Shown here piece after piece: positions 53,926 to 61,723 of a stretch of 64,000 nt of DNA. The DNA is taken from assembly GCA_017431005.1 (NCBI GenBank), contig JAFRLY010000004.1, forward strand, positions 1-64,000, given 5' to 3'. Position 1 is the stretch's first letter, and every line of letters begins with the position of its first letter. The notes beneath the pieces are model-generated. The model was not told the origin of the DNA. It saw only the letters and a list, made by a program, of their open reading frames with translations, and did no database searches. Made by a program: the position numbers and the translations under genes. The DNA is from Clostridia bacterium (GTDB taxonomy: Bacteria > Bacillota > Clostridia > Christensenellales > Aristaeellaceae).

Positions 53926-54126
53926 ATGGAAAGCAAACTGAAAAAGCTGTTTGATTTTCAGAAATTTGAGGACAACGCTGATCTCCGGCAGGTTATCGAT
54001 TCCGTTCACGCGCGCTACAGCGGCAATGTCACAAAGCTGTCCCTGGATGATCTGGAATGGGTGAATGCCGCGGGAGATCCCGACATGGGCATGATGAATA
54101 AGGATGCGGAGAAGAAACGGCCATGA
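53926..54126 (+). CDS. Small protein coupled to an ECF sigma factor
   Basis: This 66-residue protein (MESKLKKLFDFQKFEDNADL, later LSLDDLEWVNAAGDPDMGM) is a paralogue of the protein at 51237. The stop overlaps the sigma-factor start in an ATGA, so the two are translationally coupled. The pattern LSxDDLExVxAAG resembles leader-peptide segments of ribosomal peptides, but no modification enzyme or exporter lies nearby, and the body looks like a folded helical protein. A soluble sigma-factor partner is the simplest inference. AGAGGAAAATTAT precedes ATG 53926. Confidence 0.8.
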   Translation: MESKLKKLFDFQKFEDNADLRQVIDSVHARYSGNVTKLSLDDLEWVNAAGDPDMGMMNKDAEKKRP

Positions 54127-54608
54127 CCTCATACAGTGCAGAACAGATCTATGAGCTATACCAGCCCAAGGTGATAAGCTATATCCGCGCCAGGGTGCAC
54201 GGACAGGCCAACGCGGAGGACCTCTGCTCCGACGTATTCGAGAAGGTTTTCCGCAAGCTTCCGGACTACGATCCGTCCAAGGCCGCCATAGGCACCTGGG
54301 TCTTTACCATTACGCGCAACACCGTCATAGACTACTTCCGCCGTTCCAGGCCTGCCGAGGAGCTGGATGAAAACCTGTCGGATGATTCGGAAGTGGATGA
54401 GAACCTCCTGAGCAACGAATCCCTCAGCGAGCTGGCTTCTGCTCTCCGGTCCCTTCCGCAGCAGCTGATGGATATTATTGTGCTGCGCTACTATGACGGA
54501 AAGCCGCTGACTGAGATTGCCGAAATGATGGGGCTCAGCTACGGTGCCGTCAAGCTGCGCCACCAGAACGCCCTGATGCTCCTGCGGGAGAAGCTGCACG
54601 ACGACTGA
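54123..54608 (+). CDS. ECF-type RNA polymerase sigma factor
   Basis: The 161-residue protein has sigma region 2 (IYELYQPKVISYIRARVHGQ, LCSDVFEKVFRKLPDYDPSK, GTWVFTITRNTVIDYFRRSR) and region 4 (LPQQLMDIIVLRYYDGKPLT, EIAEMMGLSYGAVKLRHQNA), without regions 1.1 or 3, as in ECF sigma factors. It starts in an ATGA overlap with the 66-residue protein. No classic membrane anti-sigma gene with a ZAS motif follows; the next gene is a DUF1622 membrane protein. The regulon is unknown. Confidence 0.92.
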   Translation: MTSYSAEQIYELYQPKVISYIRARVHGQANAEDLCSDVFEKVFRKLPDYDPSKAAIGTWVFTITRNTVIDYFRRSRPAEELDENLSDDSEVDENLLSNESLSELASALRSLPQQLMDIIVLRYYDGKPLTEIAEMMGLSYGAVKLRHQNALMLLREKLHDD

Positions 54609-54625
54609 GAACATGGAGGAAACAC

Positions 54626-54952
54626 ATGATATTCGGAGCAATCAAAGGTGTTTTTGACCAGGTTGTGAATTACGGCATACTGGTGCTTGAAATCGTCGGC
54701 GCCCTGGTGATTCTTTACTTTTCGGGCAAAACCATCTGGTATATGTTCCACCGGGAGCATTCGCGCAGCCATGCCGCCATGACCACGGGCATCACCACCG
54801 CCCTGAACCTGCTGCTGGGCAGCGAGGTGCTGAAAACCATCATCGCTCCGGGCTGGACGGATATCGGCATGACGTGTGCCATTCTGGTCATGCGCGCCGG
54901 TGTCACCTTCCTGCTGGTCTGGGAAAGCAAGCACGAAACACATGCGGACTGA
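54626..54952 (+). CDS. DUF1622 family membrane protein
   Basis: This 108-residue protein has three hydrophobic segments (VNYGILVLEIVGALVILYFS, a middle helix TALNLLLGSEVLKTIIA and ILVMRAGVTFLLVWES) that fit the DUF1622 family of small membrane proteins. ATG 54626 follows ATGGAGGAAACAC and lies 17 bases after the sigma gene, so it is probably on the same transcript. It could sense or transmit a membrane signal for the sigma factor, but this is inference; the family has no firm function. Confidence 0.85.
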   Translation: MIFGAIKGVFDQVVNYGILVLEIVGALVILYFSGKTIWYMFHREHSRSHAAMTTGITTALNLLLGSEVLKTIIAPGWTDIGMTCAILVMRAGVTFLLVWESKHETHAD

Positions 54953-55036
54953 CAGACCGTTTTTTCATGATACCCTTTTGCCGGCTGCCGGCAGTTTCTG
55001 CCGGATCAAGTGAAATAAAGAAAGGATGACCTTGCC

Positions 55037-56455
55037 ATGAAAGCCTTTTTGGACCAGAATTTTCTGCTGAACACTGAAGCCGCCCGCGTCCTGTATCACG
55101 AAGCGGCGAAGGAATGCCCGATTATTGACTATCACTGCCATCTGAGCCCGAAGGAAATCTGGGAGGACATCCGTTATGACAACATTACCCAGGTCTGGCT
55201 GGGCGGAGATCACTATAAATGGCGGCTGATGCGTTCCGCCGGCGTGCCGGAGAAATATATCACCGGCGATGCCAGCGAACATGAGAAATTCCTGAAATTC
55301 GCCGAGGTGCTGAGCAAGGCCATCGGCAATCCCATTTATCACTGGAGCCATCTGGAGCTCCGCCGCTTCTTCGGCTATGAAGGCGTTCTGAACAAGGACA
55401 CCGCCGAGGAGGTCTGGAAGCTGACGGAAGAAAAGCTGCACAGCGAGGGCTTCAGCAGCCGCGGCCTGATCATGATGAGCAACGTGGATACCATCTGCAC
55501 CACCGACGATCCGGTGGACAGCCTGGAATACCATGAAAAGCTGGATGCCGACAAATCCTTCCCTGTCACCGTGCTGCCCGCCTGGCGGCCTGACAAGGCC
55601 ATGAACCTGGAGAAGGAAACCTGGCCGGATTATCTGGCGCAGCTGTCCGCGGTATCCGGCGTGAAGGTGGATTCCTTCGCTGCCCTGAAGAAGGCCCTGC
55701 ATGTGCGGCTGGATTTCTTTGCCGCCCATCACTGCAGCCTCAGCGACCATGCCCTGAACTATGTGATGTACGCGCCGGCCACCGAAGAGCAGATGGAAGC
55801 GATTTTCGCCGCCCGTCTGGCCGGAAAGCTCCCCTCCGCCGAAGAGGAAGCCGCCTTCAAGTTCGCCTTTATGAACGCCATGGCGGAAGAATACCACACC
55901 CGCAACTGGGTGATGCAGCTCCACTACGGCTGCCGCCGCGACAACAACCTGCCCATGTTCCGCAAGCTGGGCCCCGACACCGGGTTTGACTGTGTGGACA
56001 ATTCCGCTCCCTCCGCTCAGACCGCCGCGTTCCTCGGCTGCCTGCAGGACAAGGGCATCCTGCCCAAGACCATTCTGTATTCGCTGAACACCAACGATAA
56101 CGCCGCCATCGACACGATTCTCGGCTGTTTCCAGAGCGATGAGGCCGTCGGTAAGATCCAGCACGGCTCCGCCTGGTGGTTCAATGATCACTTCCAGGGC
56201 ATGACCGAACAGCTGACCTCCCTGGGCAACCTGGGATACCTGGCCGGCTTCGTCGGCATGCTGACGGACAGCCGCTCCTTCCTCAGCTATCCCCGGCATG
56301 AGTATTTCCGCCGCATCCTGTGCCGTCTCTTCGGCCAGTGGGTGGAGGAAGGCTTCTATCCCGAGGATCTGGAAACCCTGAAGGGCGTCGTGCGGGATAT
56401 CTGCTACAACAACGCCAGGAACTACTTCGCCTTCGCCAAAAAGGAAGGCGTCTGA
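55037..56455 (+). CDS. uxaC: Glucuronate isomerase
   Basis: UxaC converts D-glucuronate to fructuronate (and galacturonate to tagaturonate), the first step of hexuronate breakdown. The 472-residue protein has the expected FLLNTEAARVLYHEAAKECP start, the metal HxH in IIDYHCHLSPKEIWED, ITGDASEHEKFLKFAEVLSK, TTDDPVDSLEYHEKLDADK and LHYGCRRDNNLPMFRKLGPD. Length is standard. AAAGGATGACC lies upstream of ATG 55037. No uxuA/uxuB/uxaB neighbours are in the window. The GH2 beta-glucuronidase-like enzyme 5 kb away could supply its substrate. Confidence 0.97.
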   Translation: MKAFLDQNFLLNTEAARVLYHEAAKECPIIDYHCHLSPKEIWEDIRYDNITQVWLGGDHYKWRLMRSAGVPEKYITGDASEHEKFLKFAEVLSKAIGNPIYHWSHLELRRFFGYEGVLNKDTAEEVWKLTEEKLHSEGFSSRGLIMMSNVDTICTTDDPVDSLEYHEKLDADKSFPVTVLPAWRPDKAMNLEKETWPDYLAQLSAVSGVKVDSFAALKKALHVRLDFFAAHHCSLSDHALNYVMYAPATEEQMEAIFAARLAGKLPSAEEEAAFKFAFMNAMAEEYHTRNWVMQLHYGCRRDNNLPMFRKLGPDTGFDCVDNSAPSAQTAAFLGCLQDKGILPKTILYSLNTNDNAAIDTILGCFQSDEAVGKIQHGSAWWFNDHFQGMTEQLTSLGNLGYLAGFVGMLTDSRSFLSYPRHEYFRRILCRLFGQWVEEGFYPEDLETLKGVVRDICYNNARNYFAFAKKEGV

Positions 56456-56471
56456 TTCCCAATGTACACTG

Positions 56472-56498
56472 CAGCGTCAGGAGCAATTCCTGGCGCTG
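56472..56498 (+). terminator. Possible terminator after uxaC
   Basis: CAGCGTCAGGA (56472-56482) pairs with TCCTGGCGCTG (56488-56498) with one G-T pair. A weak T-rich stretch (TTATCCTTT) follows, so termination may be partial. Confidence 0.5.
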
Positions 56499-56526
56499 TT
56501 ATCCTTTCACACAGGAGTAAGCATGT

Positions 56527-58242
56527 ATGAAGCAGTCAAAGCTGAGCATTCTTTTCCCGAATCAGGATCAGGTGGTCTATCAGCAGCTCCCGGCTGAAAC
56601 CTGGCATGACCTCGGATTCGACGCCCTGGTCGAGAAGGTCGCAAAACAGCCGCAGGAAATCCCCCTGCTTGAGCGCGTCATGACCAGCATGACGGCGGAT
56701 CCGGCCGTCGCCCGTTTCAGGGCGGACGTGTTTGAGGACCTTCACCGGTATCCGGACATCCGGAACCGGCTGATGGAGCTGCTGGACCACGTCAAGATGT
56801 TCTATGACTACGGCGTGGTCAACCGCCATGCGGGTGACGAGGCCGGCATCTGGGATCTGATGCACAGGCTGGAGGAATACCATGACTATATCCTGACCGT
56901 GGAAGCGATCCGCGCCTGCCTTTCCGGCAAGGAGCTGGTTTCCGAGGGACTGATCCGCCTCCGGGAAACCATCAGCGAGATATATGACAGCAACGGCTTT
57001 GCCGCGCTGCGGAAGGATGTGGAGGAGATGCGCACCACCGCCTCCGCCGTCCGCAGCGTCACCGTGGGCATCAATGTCAACGACCGTTTTGAGGCCGTCA
57101 ACATGGGCCTGGTGGCCGTCAACGGGAAGCCCTTCACGAAGTCCGGCCTGCTGAAGCATTTCATCACTGCCGTTACGCCGGGGGATGAGATCGTTCCGGA
57201 GGCGGAATGGAGCGGTACGCTTTCCTTCTCTCCGGCTGTTCCGCCTGCCGGAATTGCCGCCGGCATGGAAAGCCTGAGCAAAACCTCCATGATCATGCGC
57301 AATCCGCTGATCGGACTTTCCCTGGCAGGCATTCCCCGGGAGGACGGTTCCGCAGAGGTTCCTCGGCAGTTTGACGCCGCAGCTTCCCAGCTGCTTTCCC
57401 GGCTGGTGCGCCGCCTGAAGGAAACGCTGGGACGGTACCTTAACATCAGCGTGAGGGATATTTCCGACCTGATCCCCGAGCTCCTGTTCTACGTGCGCTG
57501 GGCGGAATACCTGGAAGCTCTGGAAGCCGCCGGCTGGCGCTTCTGCAAACCGCAGGTCCGGGAAGCCTCCTCAGGCTCCGCAGGCATGGAGGCTGCCGGC
57601 TTCTACAACCTGAAGCTGATCGGCTCCATTCCCCCGGATCAGGCAGTTCCCAATGATCTGTCCTTCGACACGGAGAAGCGGATCTACATCCTGACCGGCG
57701 CCAACCGCGGCGGAAAGACCACCGTGACCCAGGCCGTGGGACAGCTTTTCCTGCTGGCCCAGTGTGGGCTGTCCGTGCCCGCTGTATCCTTTGCATACGA
57801 CCCGGTGGACCTGGTTCTGACCCATTTCCCCGCGGATGAGGACCAGACCATGGATCTCGGCCGGCTCGGAGAGGAATGCCGCCGTTTCCGTGAGCTCTAT
57901 CTCCGGAGCACGGACAAAAGTCTGCTGCTGCTGAATGAGACCTTCTCCACCACGTCATTCGAGGAAGGCTACTATATCGCCGTGGATGCCATCCGCGCCA
58001 TTCTGCAGTCCGGCACCCGGACGATTTACAATACGCATATGCACAAGCTGGCCTATGAGCTGGACAGCGCCGTCAATGATCCATCCCTGCCGGGCAAGGC
58101 CGTTTCCCTGGTTGCGGAAACCCATGACGGTCATTCCTCCTTCCGGGTCCGCATCGCGCCGCCTGAAGGCAAGTCCTTTGCCCGGGGCATCGCGGAACAG
58201 TACGGTGTAACCTACGAAAACCTGATCGGGGCTCACGGATAA
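56527..58242 (+). CDS. MutS-like ABC-type ATPase, not a full mismatch-repair MutS
   Basis: The 571-residue protein has the MutS core (coiled lever and clamp region, residues about 60-380) and ATPase: YILTGANRGGKTTVTQAVGQ (Walker A near residue 392), ADEDQTMDLGRLGEECRRF (signature) and LLLLNETFSTTSFEEGYYIA (Walker B with Asn in place of the usual Asp, followed by the catalytic Glu), then YNTHMHKLAYEL. The mismatch-binding domain I and the Smr domain of MutS2 are absent. Such MutS-related ATPases in Clostridia lack a defined role. It lies close behind uxaC with an AGGAG site. Confidence 0.87.
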   Translation: MKQSKLSILFPNQDQVVYQQLPAETWHDLGFDALVEKVAKQPQEIPLLERVMTSMTADPAVARFRADVFEDLHRYPDIRNRLMELLDHVKMFYDYGVVNRHAGDEAGIWDLMHRLEEYHDYILTVEAIRACLSGKELVSEGLIRLRETISEIYDSNGFAALRKDVEEMRTTASAVRSVTVGINVNDRFEAVNMGLVAVNGKPFTKSGLLKHFITAVTPGDEIVPEAEWSGTLSFSPAVPPAGIAAGMESLSKTSMIMRNPLIGLSLAGIPREDGSAEVPRQFDAAASQLLSRLVRRLKETLGRYLNISVRDISDLIPELLFYVRWAEYLEALEAAGWRFCKPQVREASSGSAGMEAAGFYNLKLIGSIPPDQAVPNDLSFDTEKRIYILTGANRGGKTTVTQAVGQLFLLAQCGLSVPAVSFAYDPVDLVLTHFPADEDQTMDLGRLGEECRRFRELYLRSTDKSLLLLNETFSTTSFEEGYYIAVDAIRAILQSGTRTIYNTHMHKLAYELDSAVNDPSLPGKAVSLVAETHDGHSSFRVRIAPPEGKSFARGIAEQYGVTYENLIGAHG

Positions 58243-58327
58243 ACCGTCCCCCCAGTTGACGGCAGTGTTATAATGAAGTCTGCCCGCGTTCCTCCGGGAA
58301 AATGCAGTCAGCGGGCAGCAATGAGGC

Positions 58328-58609
58328 ATGACGATGAATGAAACCCCCTCCGCGGAGCAGGCCGCTGATTTTGATCCCTTCAGTATGGAGCAGGCCTACA
58401 AAACCTACCAGGATAATATCCGGAAGGCTGATCAGCTGATTTATGACATCACAAAAGGCGCCAGAGGAGATGTGCCGGAACGGGAGCTGTTGCTGATGGC
58501 AGTGGAAGCCATCGCCCGGATGACAGACAACACCGCGCTGCTTTCAGTCATTACCCAGGCGCTGGAGGCCCGGGGAACCGAAGGTGAAAAAAAGGAGGCG
58601 GAGGAATGA
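58328..58609 (+). CDS. Hypothetical helical protein, 93 aa
   Basis: I do not recognise this acidic, helical protein (FDPFSMEQAYKTYQDNIRKA, ERELLLMAVEAIARMTDNTA). It has no signal peptide or membrane segment. The start may be ATG 58328 or 58334. Its stop overlaps the start of the secreted hydrolase candidate (ATGA), so both are translated from one message. A role as cytoplasmic partner or regulator of that protein is inference. Confidence 0.7.
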   Translation: MTMNETPSAEQAADFDPFSMEQAYKTYQDNIRKADQLIYDITKGARGDVPERELLLMAVEAIARMTDNTALLSVITQALEARGTEGEKKEAEE

Positions 58610-59436
58610 GGAGCATACGATCCGGAGCCGCCGTTTTCCTGTGCCTGCTGCTCCTTCTTCCGGTCTTGCTTCCGTCCGGAGCCTCCGCCGAGGAGGATGA
58701 TCTGATCGAGGAATTTGTGGATCTGGACGACGAAGGGAACGAGATGCCGGCAGAGGCTGTCATTCCGCCGGAGGCGGAGTCCGACGCCGCTTCCGCCCGT
58801 GCGAAGGAAGCCTTTATTGAGGATATCATCACACTCGGAGAAAAGCTGTACGTTCAGGCCAACGGCAAGCTGCAGCGGGCGCATTATTCAGGCGATATCT
58901 ATGTCTGCAAGAATTTTACAGTCTATCTGTTCCGGCAGAACCGGGACAAATACCGGCTGGCAGACTGGCCTGATGTCCAGCTGAAAATTCCCAACAATCT
59001 TCCCGCAAAAAAATGCAAACCGTATTCCTACGGCTACTGCTGGGAGGATATTCCGCCGGAGGAGGGAAACCCTTTCTATATTGCCGGCCAGTTCCTGTAC
59101 GACACCGGCCTCTCAAAGGAGGAAAACCGGGAAAAGGCCCTGGACTTCATGCGCGGCGTGCAGCGCGGCGACTATTTCCAGATGACCGCGAAATATTCCC
59201 ACGGCACCGGCGCCCACAGCGCCATCATGATTTCCGATTACGACCCAGAAACCGATTCCGTACACTGGATGGACAGCAACATGGCAGGTAAAAAAATAGA
59301 CGGTATCCGCTACGGCAAGGTGCAGTTTGACGCGGTGGAAACCATCGGATGGTGGGTGGACGCTTTCTGCCAGAAAACCCGCGGCGCCACCCTGTACCGG
59401 CTTCGGGACGATCTGATTTTTGCCGGAAACCCATAA
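58606..59436 (+). CDS. Secreted protein with a possible CHAP/NlpC-like cysteine-hydrolase fold
   Basis: A signal peptide (MRSIRSGAAVFLCLLLLLPV, cleavage after ASA) is followed by an acidic linker to about residue 65 and one globular domain. YSGDIYVCKNFTVYLFRQ would place a nucleophilic Cys at a helix start, TGAHSAIMISDYD a histidine at a strand start and VHWMDSNM an acidic/Asn third residue, the Cys-His-Asn order of CHAP and NlpC/P60 peptidases. The overall match is weak, so the fold is an inference. AAAAAGGAGGCGGAGGA precedes ATG 58606. It may cut peptidoglycan peptides outside the cell. Confidence 0.6.
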   Translation: MRSIRSGAAVFLCLLLLLPVLLPSGASAEEDDLIEEFVDLDDEGNEMPAEAVIPPEAESDAASARAKEAFIEDIITLGEKLYVQANGKLQRAHYSGDIYVCKNFTVYLFRQNRDKYRLADWPDVQLKIPNNLPAKKCKPYSYGYCWEDIPPEEGNPFYIAGQFLYDTGLSKEENREKALDFMRGVQRGDYFQMTAKYSHGTGAHSAIMISDYDPETDSVHWMDSNMAGKKIDGIRYGKVQFDAVETIGWWVDAFCQKTRGATLYRLRDDLIFAGNP

Positions 59437-59457
59437 AAAAAGCGGGCCTCTGCCCGC
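59437..59457 (-). terminator. Terminator (minus strand) of the HAD gene
   Basis: GCGGGC (59442-59447) pairs with GCCCGC (59452-59457); the minus strand continues with seven T. It backs up the hairpin at 59471-59507. Confidence 0.7.
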
Positions 59458-59470
59458 GTCCGGAAAGCAG

Positions 59471-59507
59471 AAAAATCAGCATGCGATGAAGGCATGCTGA
59501 TTTTTTT
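59471..59507 (+). terminator. Terminator after the secreted hydrolase gene
   Basis: A 14-base stem (59471-59484 with 59492-59505) is followed by a T run on the plus strand, and T is also rich on the minus side. It separates the convergent genes. Confidence 0.85.
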
Positions 59508-60333
59508 ATGACAGATAAGGAATCATTTCGCTCAGCCGCGTAAATACCAGATCCGGTTTGACATCCGAGGCCGCCAGATCCGCCAGCGTTGCCTCGCCGC
59601 TCAGCACCAGGATCCCCTTCATGCCGTGACGGACACCGGTGGCCACATCCGTATAAAGCCGGTCCCCCACCATGGCCATCTCTTCCCGCCGCAGACCGGT
59701 GCGCAGCAGCGCTTCCTCCACGATGCCCCCGTACGGCTTGCCGATGATCGTGTCCGGTCTTCTGCCGGTGCTGGCTTCAATCAGGGCGATGAAGGAGCCC
59801 ACATCCGGAATAAAACCTGTTTCCGTCGGGCAGTTCAGGTCCGGATGCGTGGCGATATACGGCGCGCCTGCCCGCACCAGATCACAGAAGGCGCACAGCC
59901 GGTCATAGGCCAGTCCGGTATCAAAAGCCAGCAGCGCGTAATCCGCTTCCTCCGCCGTTTCCGCCAGGAGCAGCCCCATGCCGCTCAGCTCCTGCCGCAG
60001 TGCTTCCGTGCCAAGCAGGAAAGCCTTCCTGTCCGGATAATGCTTCAGGCAGTAATGCACCGCCGCATGGCCCGAGGAAATCACGTCCCGGTACTTCTCC
60101 GGGACGCCCATCCGCTGCAGCTTGTCCGCATAAACCCGGGCGGATTTGGAGGAGTTATTGGTCAGGAACCGGGCGGTTCTCCCGGTGCGCTCCAGCGCCT
60201 CCAGAAAATCCAGGGAGCCGTCAATCAGATTGTCCCCCAGGTAGAAGGTACCGTCCATGTCCAGCAGAAAGCAGCGGACATCCGCAAGCTTCTCCCGTAT
60301 GTTTTCCCGATATTCCGCAGGAATCTCCGTCAT
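59506..60333 (-). CDS. HAD-IIA family hydrolase (NagD/phosphoglycolate-phosphatase-like)
   Basis: The 275-residue HAD phosphatase has motif I RCFLLDMDGTFYLGDNLIDG, the class IIA cap with FLTNNSSKSARVYADKLQRM (motif II), and EMAMVGDRLYTDVATGVRHG (motif IV). ATG 60333 follows GGGAGGTTGCT. It lies 11 bases behind the glycerol-1-phosphate dehydrogenase stop, so the two are co-transcribed; dephosphorylation of a glycerol phosphate is a reasonable inference. NagD-type enzymes have broad specificity, so the true substrate needs testing. Confidence 0.92.
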   Translation of the reverse strand: MTEIPAEYRENIREKLADVRCFLLDMDGTFYLGDNLIDGSLDFLEALERTGRTARFLTNNSSKSARVYADKLQRMGVPEKYRDVISSGHAAVHYCLKHYPDRKAFLLGTEALRQELSGMGLLLAETAEEADYALLAFDTGLAYDRLCAFCDLVRAGAPYIATHPDLNCPTETGFIPDVGSFIALIEASTGRRPDTIIGKPYGGIVEEALLRTGLRREEMAMVGDRLYTDVATGVRHGMKGILVLSGEATLADLAASDVKPDLVFTRLSEMIPYLS

Positions 60334-60344
60334 AGCAACCTCCC

Positions 60345-61709
60345 TCAGGGGCAGGGCAGCCTGTCCGCCGTTTCCTCCAGCAGGCCCAGATCCCACAGCA
60401 GGCTGCTGGTCAGATATTTATCCCGGATCTCCCGGCTTCCCAGCAGCGCGTCCAGCGTGTCCTTGCGGGTGATGCCCAGATCCGCCGGTGTCAGCGGCAT
60501 GCCGCAGCGTTTCATCAGGGCGTACACTGTCTCCCTGGCGGGCAGCTCCTCACGGATGATCTGCCGGATTTCCGGCCAGTGGGCTTCTATACAGTCCAGA
60601 TGCGCCTTCTGGGTTTCGGGAAGGTTCTTTCCGACCTTCCGCTCAATCTCCAGCACAGAAGGTGTGATCGGTCCGAAAATATCCTTCATCCGGGCTTCCC
60701 AGGCTTCCTGGGAGAAATCTGCCATTGCCTTTTCCGCCCGTTTCCGGTCCACCGTTTCCATATTCAGCATGTTCTCATAAATCCACAGGGTCAGCAGCGT
60801 ACCGACACCCACCTGGATTCCGTGAAGATCCGAGGGCACGCCCCGCTGCAGTGCCTGCATCTCCCACAGATGGCTGAAATAATGCTCCAGCCCGCTGGCC
60901 GGCCGGCTGATTTCCGCGAAGGCCATGGAAATCCCGCTGATCACCAGTCCCTCCAGAACCGCCTTCAGCGCTTCCGGTTCCCGGCGCATCAGGCCGTCCG
61001 CCTGATCCACAATCCGCTTCAGGCATGCGCGCACCATGCCGGCAATCTCCTCACAATAGGGATCCCCGTGCACAATATGGCTGATCCGCCATTCGCAGAC
61101 GGATACATACTTGGCCAGCATATCTCCCAGACCTGCCTGCAGCATGATATCCGGCGCAGTGGCCAGGATATCGGTGTCCGCCAGGATCGCTTCCGGGCAG
61201 GCATTGTACAGGCTGACCTTCAGATGATTCTGAATCATGGATGCGGAGTTGGAGCAGTATCCGTCCATGGACGGTGCAGTGCACACCACCATGCTGGGCA
61301 GCCTGCAGGCATGGGCCATCACCTTGCAGCAGTCATTGATCACGCCGCTGCCGATGGCCACAACCACGTCACAGGAGGGATCCAGCGCCATCGTCAGCGC
61401 GCCGACCGCCCGCTCATCTGGTTCCATCTTTCCGTCGGTTTCCGGGAACACAAACTCGGACCAGGGGATTCCCGCCTCCCGCAGGGTTTCCCGCACGCGG
61501 TTCCCGGCCGCCTTTTCTGTGTTGGCATCCATGACCAGCATCGGTTTACGGCGGCCTCTGGCCTCCAGGGCTTCCGGCAGCTTCTTAACCGCACCGGCTC
61601 CCGCCTGAAAATACCGCAGCCCGCAGCGGTGGATCTTTCCGCAGGAGCAGCGGATTCCTTCCTCCCGGGTCAGTTCCGACAGGCTCATTTCCGACAGATG
61701 CTTCTCCAT
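60345..61709 (-). CDS. egsA: sn-Glycerol-1-phosphate dehydrogenase (AraM/EgsA family)
   Basis: The 454-residue protein matches AraM/EgsA enzymes that reduce dihydroxyacetone phosphate to sn-glycerol-1-phosphate. The conserved N-terminal CSCGKIHRC is followed by VVVAIGSGVINDCCKVMAHA (nucleotide-binding turn), VVCTAPSMDGYCSNSASMI and the metal ligands in GLGDMLAKYVSVCEWRISH, with EHYFSHLWEM for the second His. In Bacillus, G1P feeds an archaeal-type lipid-like compound. ATG 61709 is preferred because GGGAGGC lies about seven bases upstream. Co-transcribed with the HAD phosphatase. Confidence 0.92.
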   Translation of the reverse strand: MEKHLSEMSLSELTREEGIRCSCGKIHRCGLRYFQAGAGAVKKLPEALEARGRRKPMLVMDANTEKAAGNRVRETLREAGIPWSEFVFPETDGKMEPDERAVGALTMALDPSCDVVVAIGSGVINDCCKVMAHACRLPSMVVCTAPSMDGYCSNSASMIQNHLKVSLYNACPEAILADTDILATAPDIMLQAGLGDMLAKYVSVCEWRISHIVHGDPYCEEIAGMVRACLKRIVDQADGLMRREPEALKAVLEGLVISGISMAFAEISRPASGLEHYFSHLWEMQALQRGVPSDLHGIQVGVGTLLTLWIYENMLNMETVDRKRAEKAMADFSQEAWEARMKDIFGPITPSVLEIERKVGKNLPETQKAHLDCIEAHWPEIRQIIREELPARETVYALMKRCGMPLTPADLGITRKDTLDALLGSREIRDKYLTSSLLWDLGLLEETADRLPCP

Positions 61710-61723
61710 GGTCATGCCTCCCG

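Noticed and set aside
51237-54126. Ribosomal peptide (RiPP) precursor reading of the 66-residue proteins
   Set aside because: The LSxDDLExVxAAG segment is leader-like, but no modification enzyme, protease or exporter is near, and the rest looks like a folded protein.
54988-55004. Terminator before uxaC
   Set aside because: CCGGCAG-TTT-CTGCCGG is a perfect hairpin but has no T run on either side.
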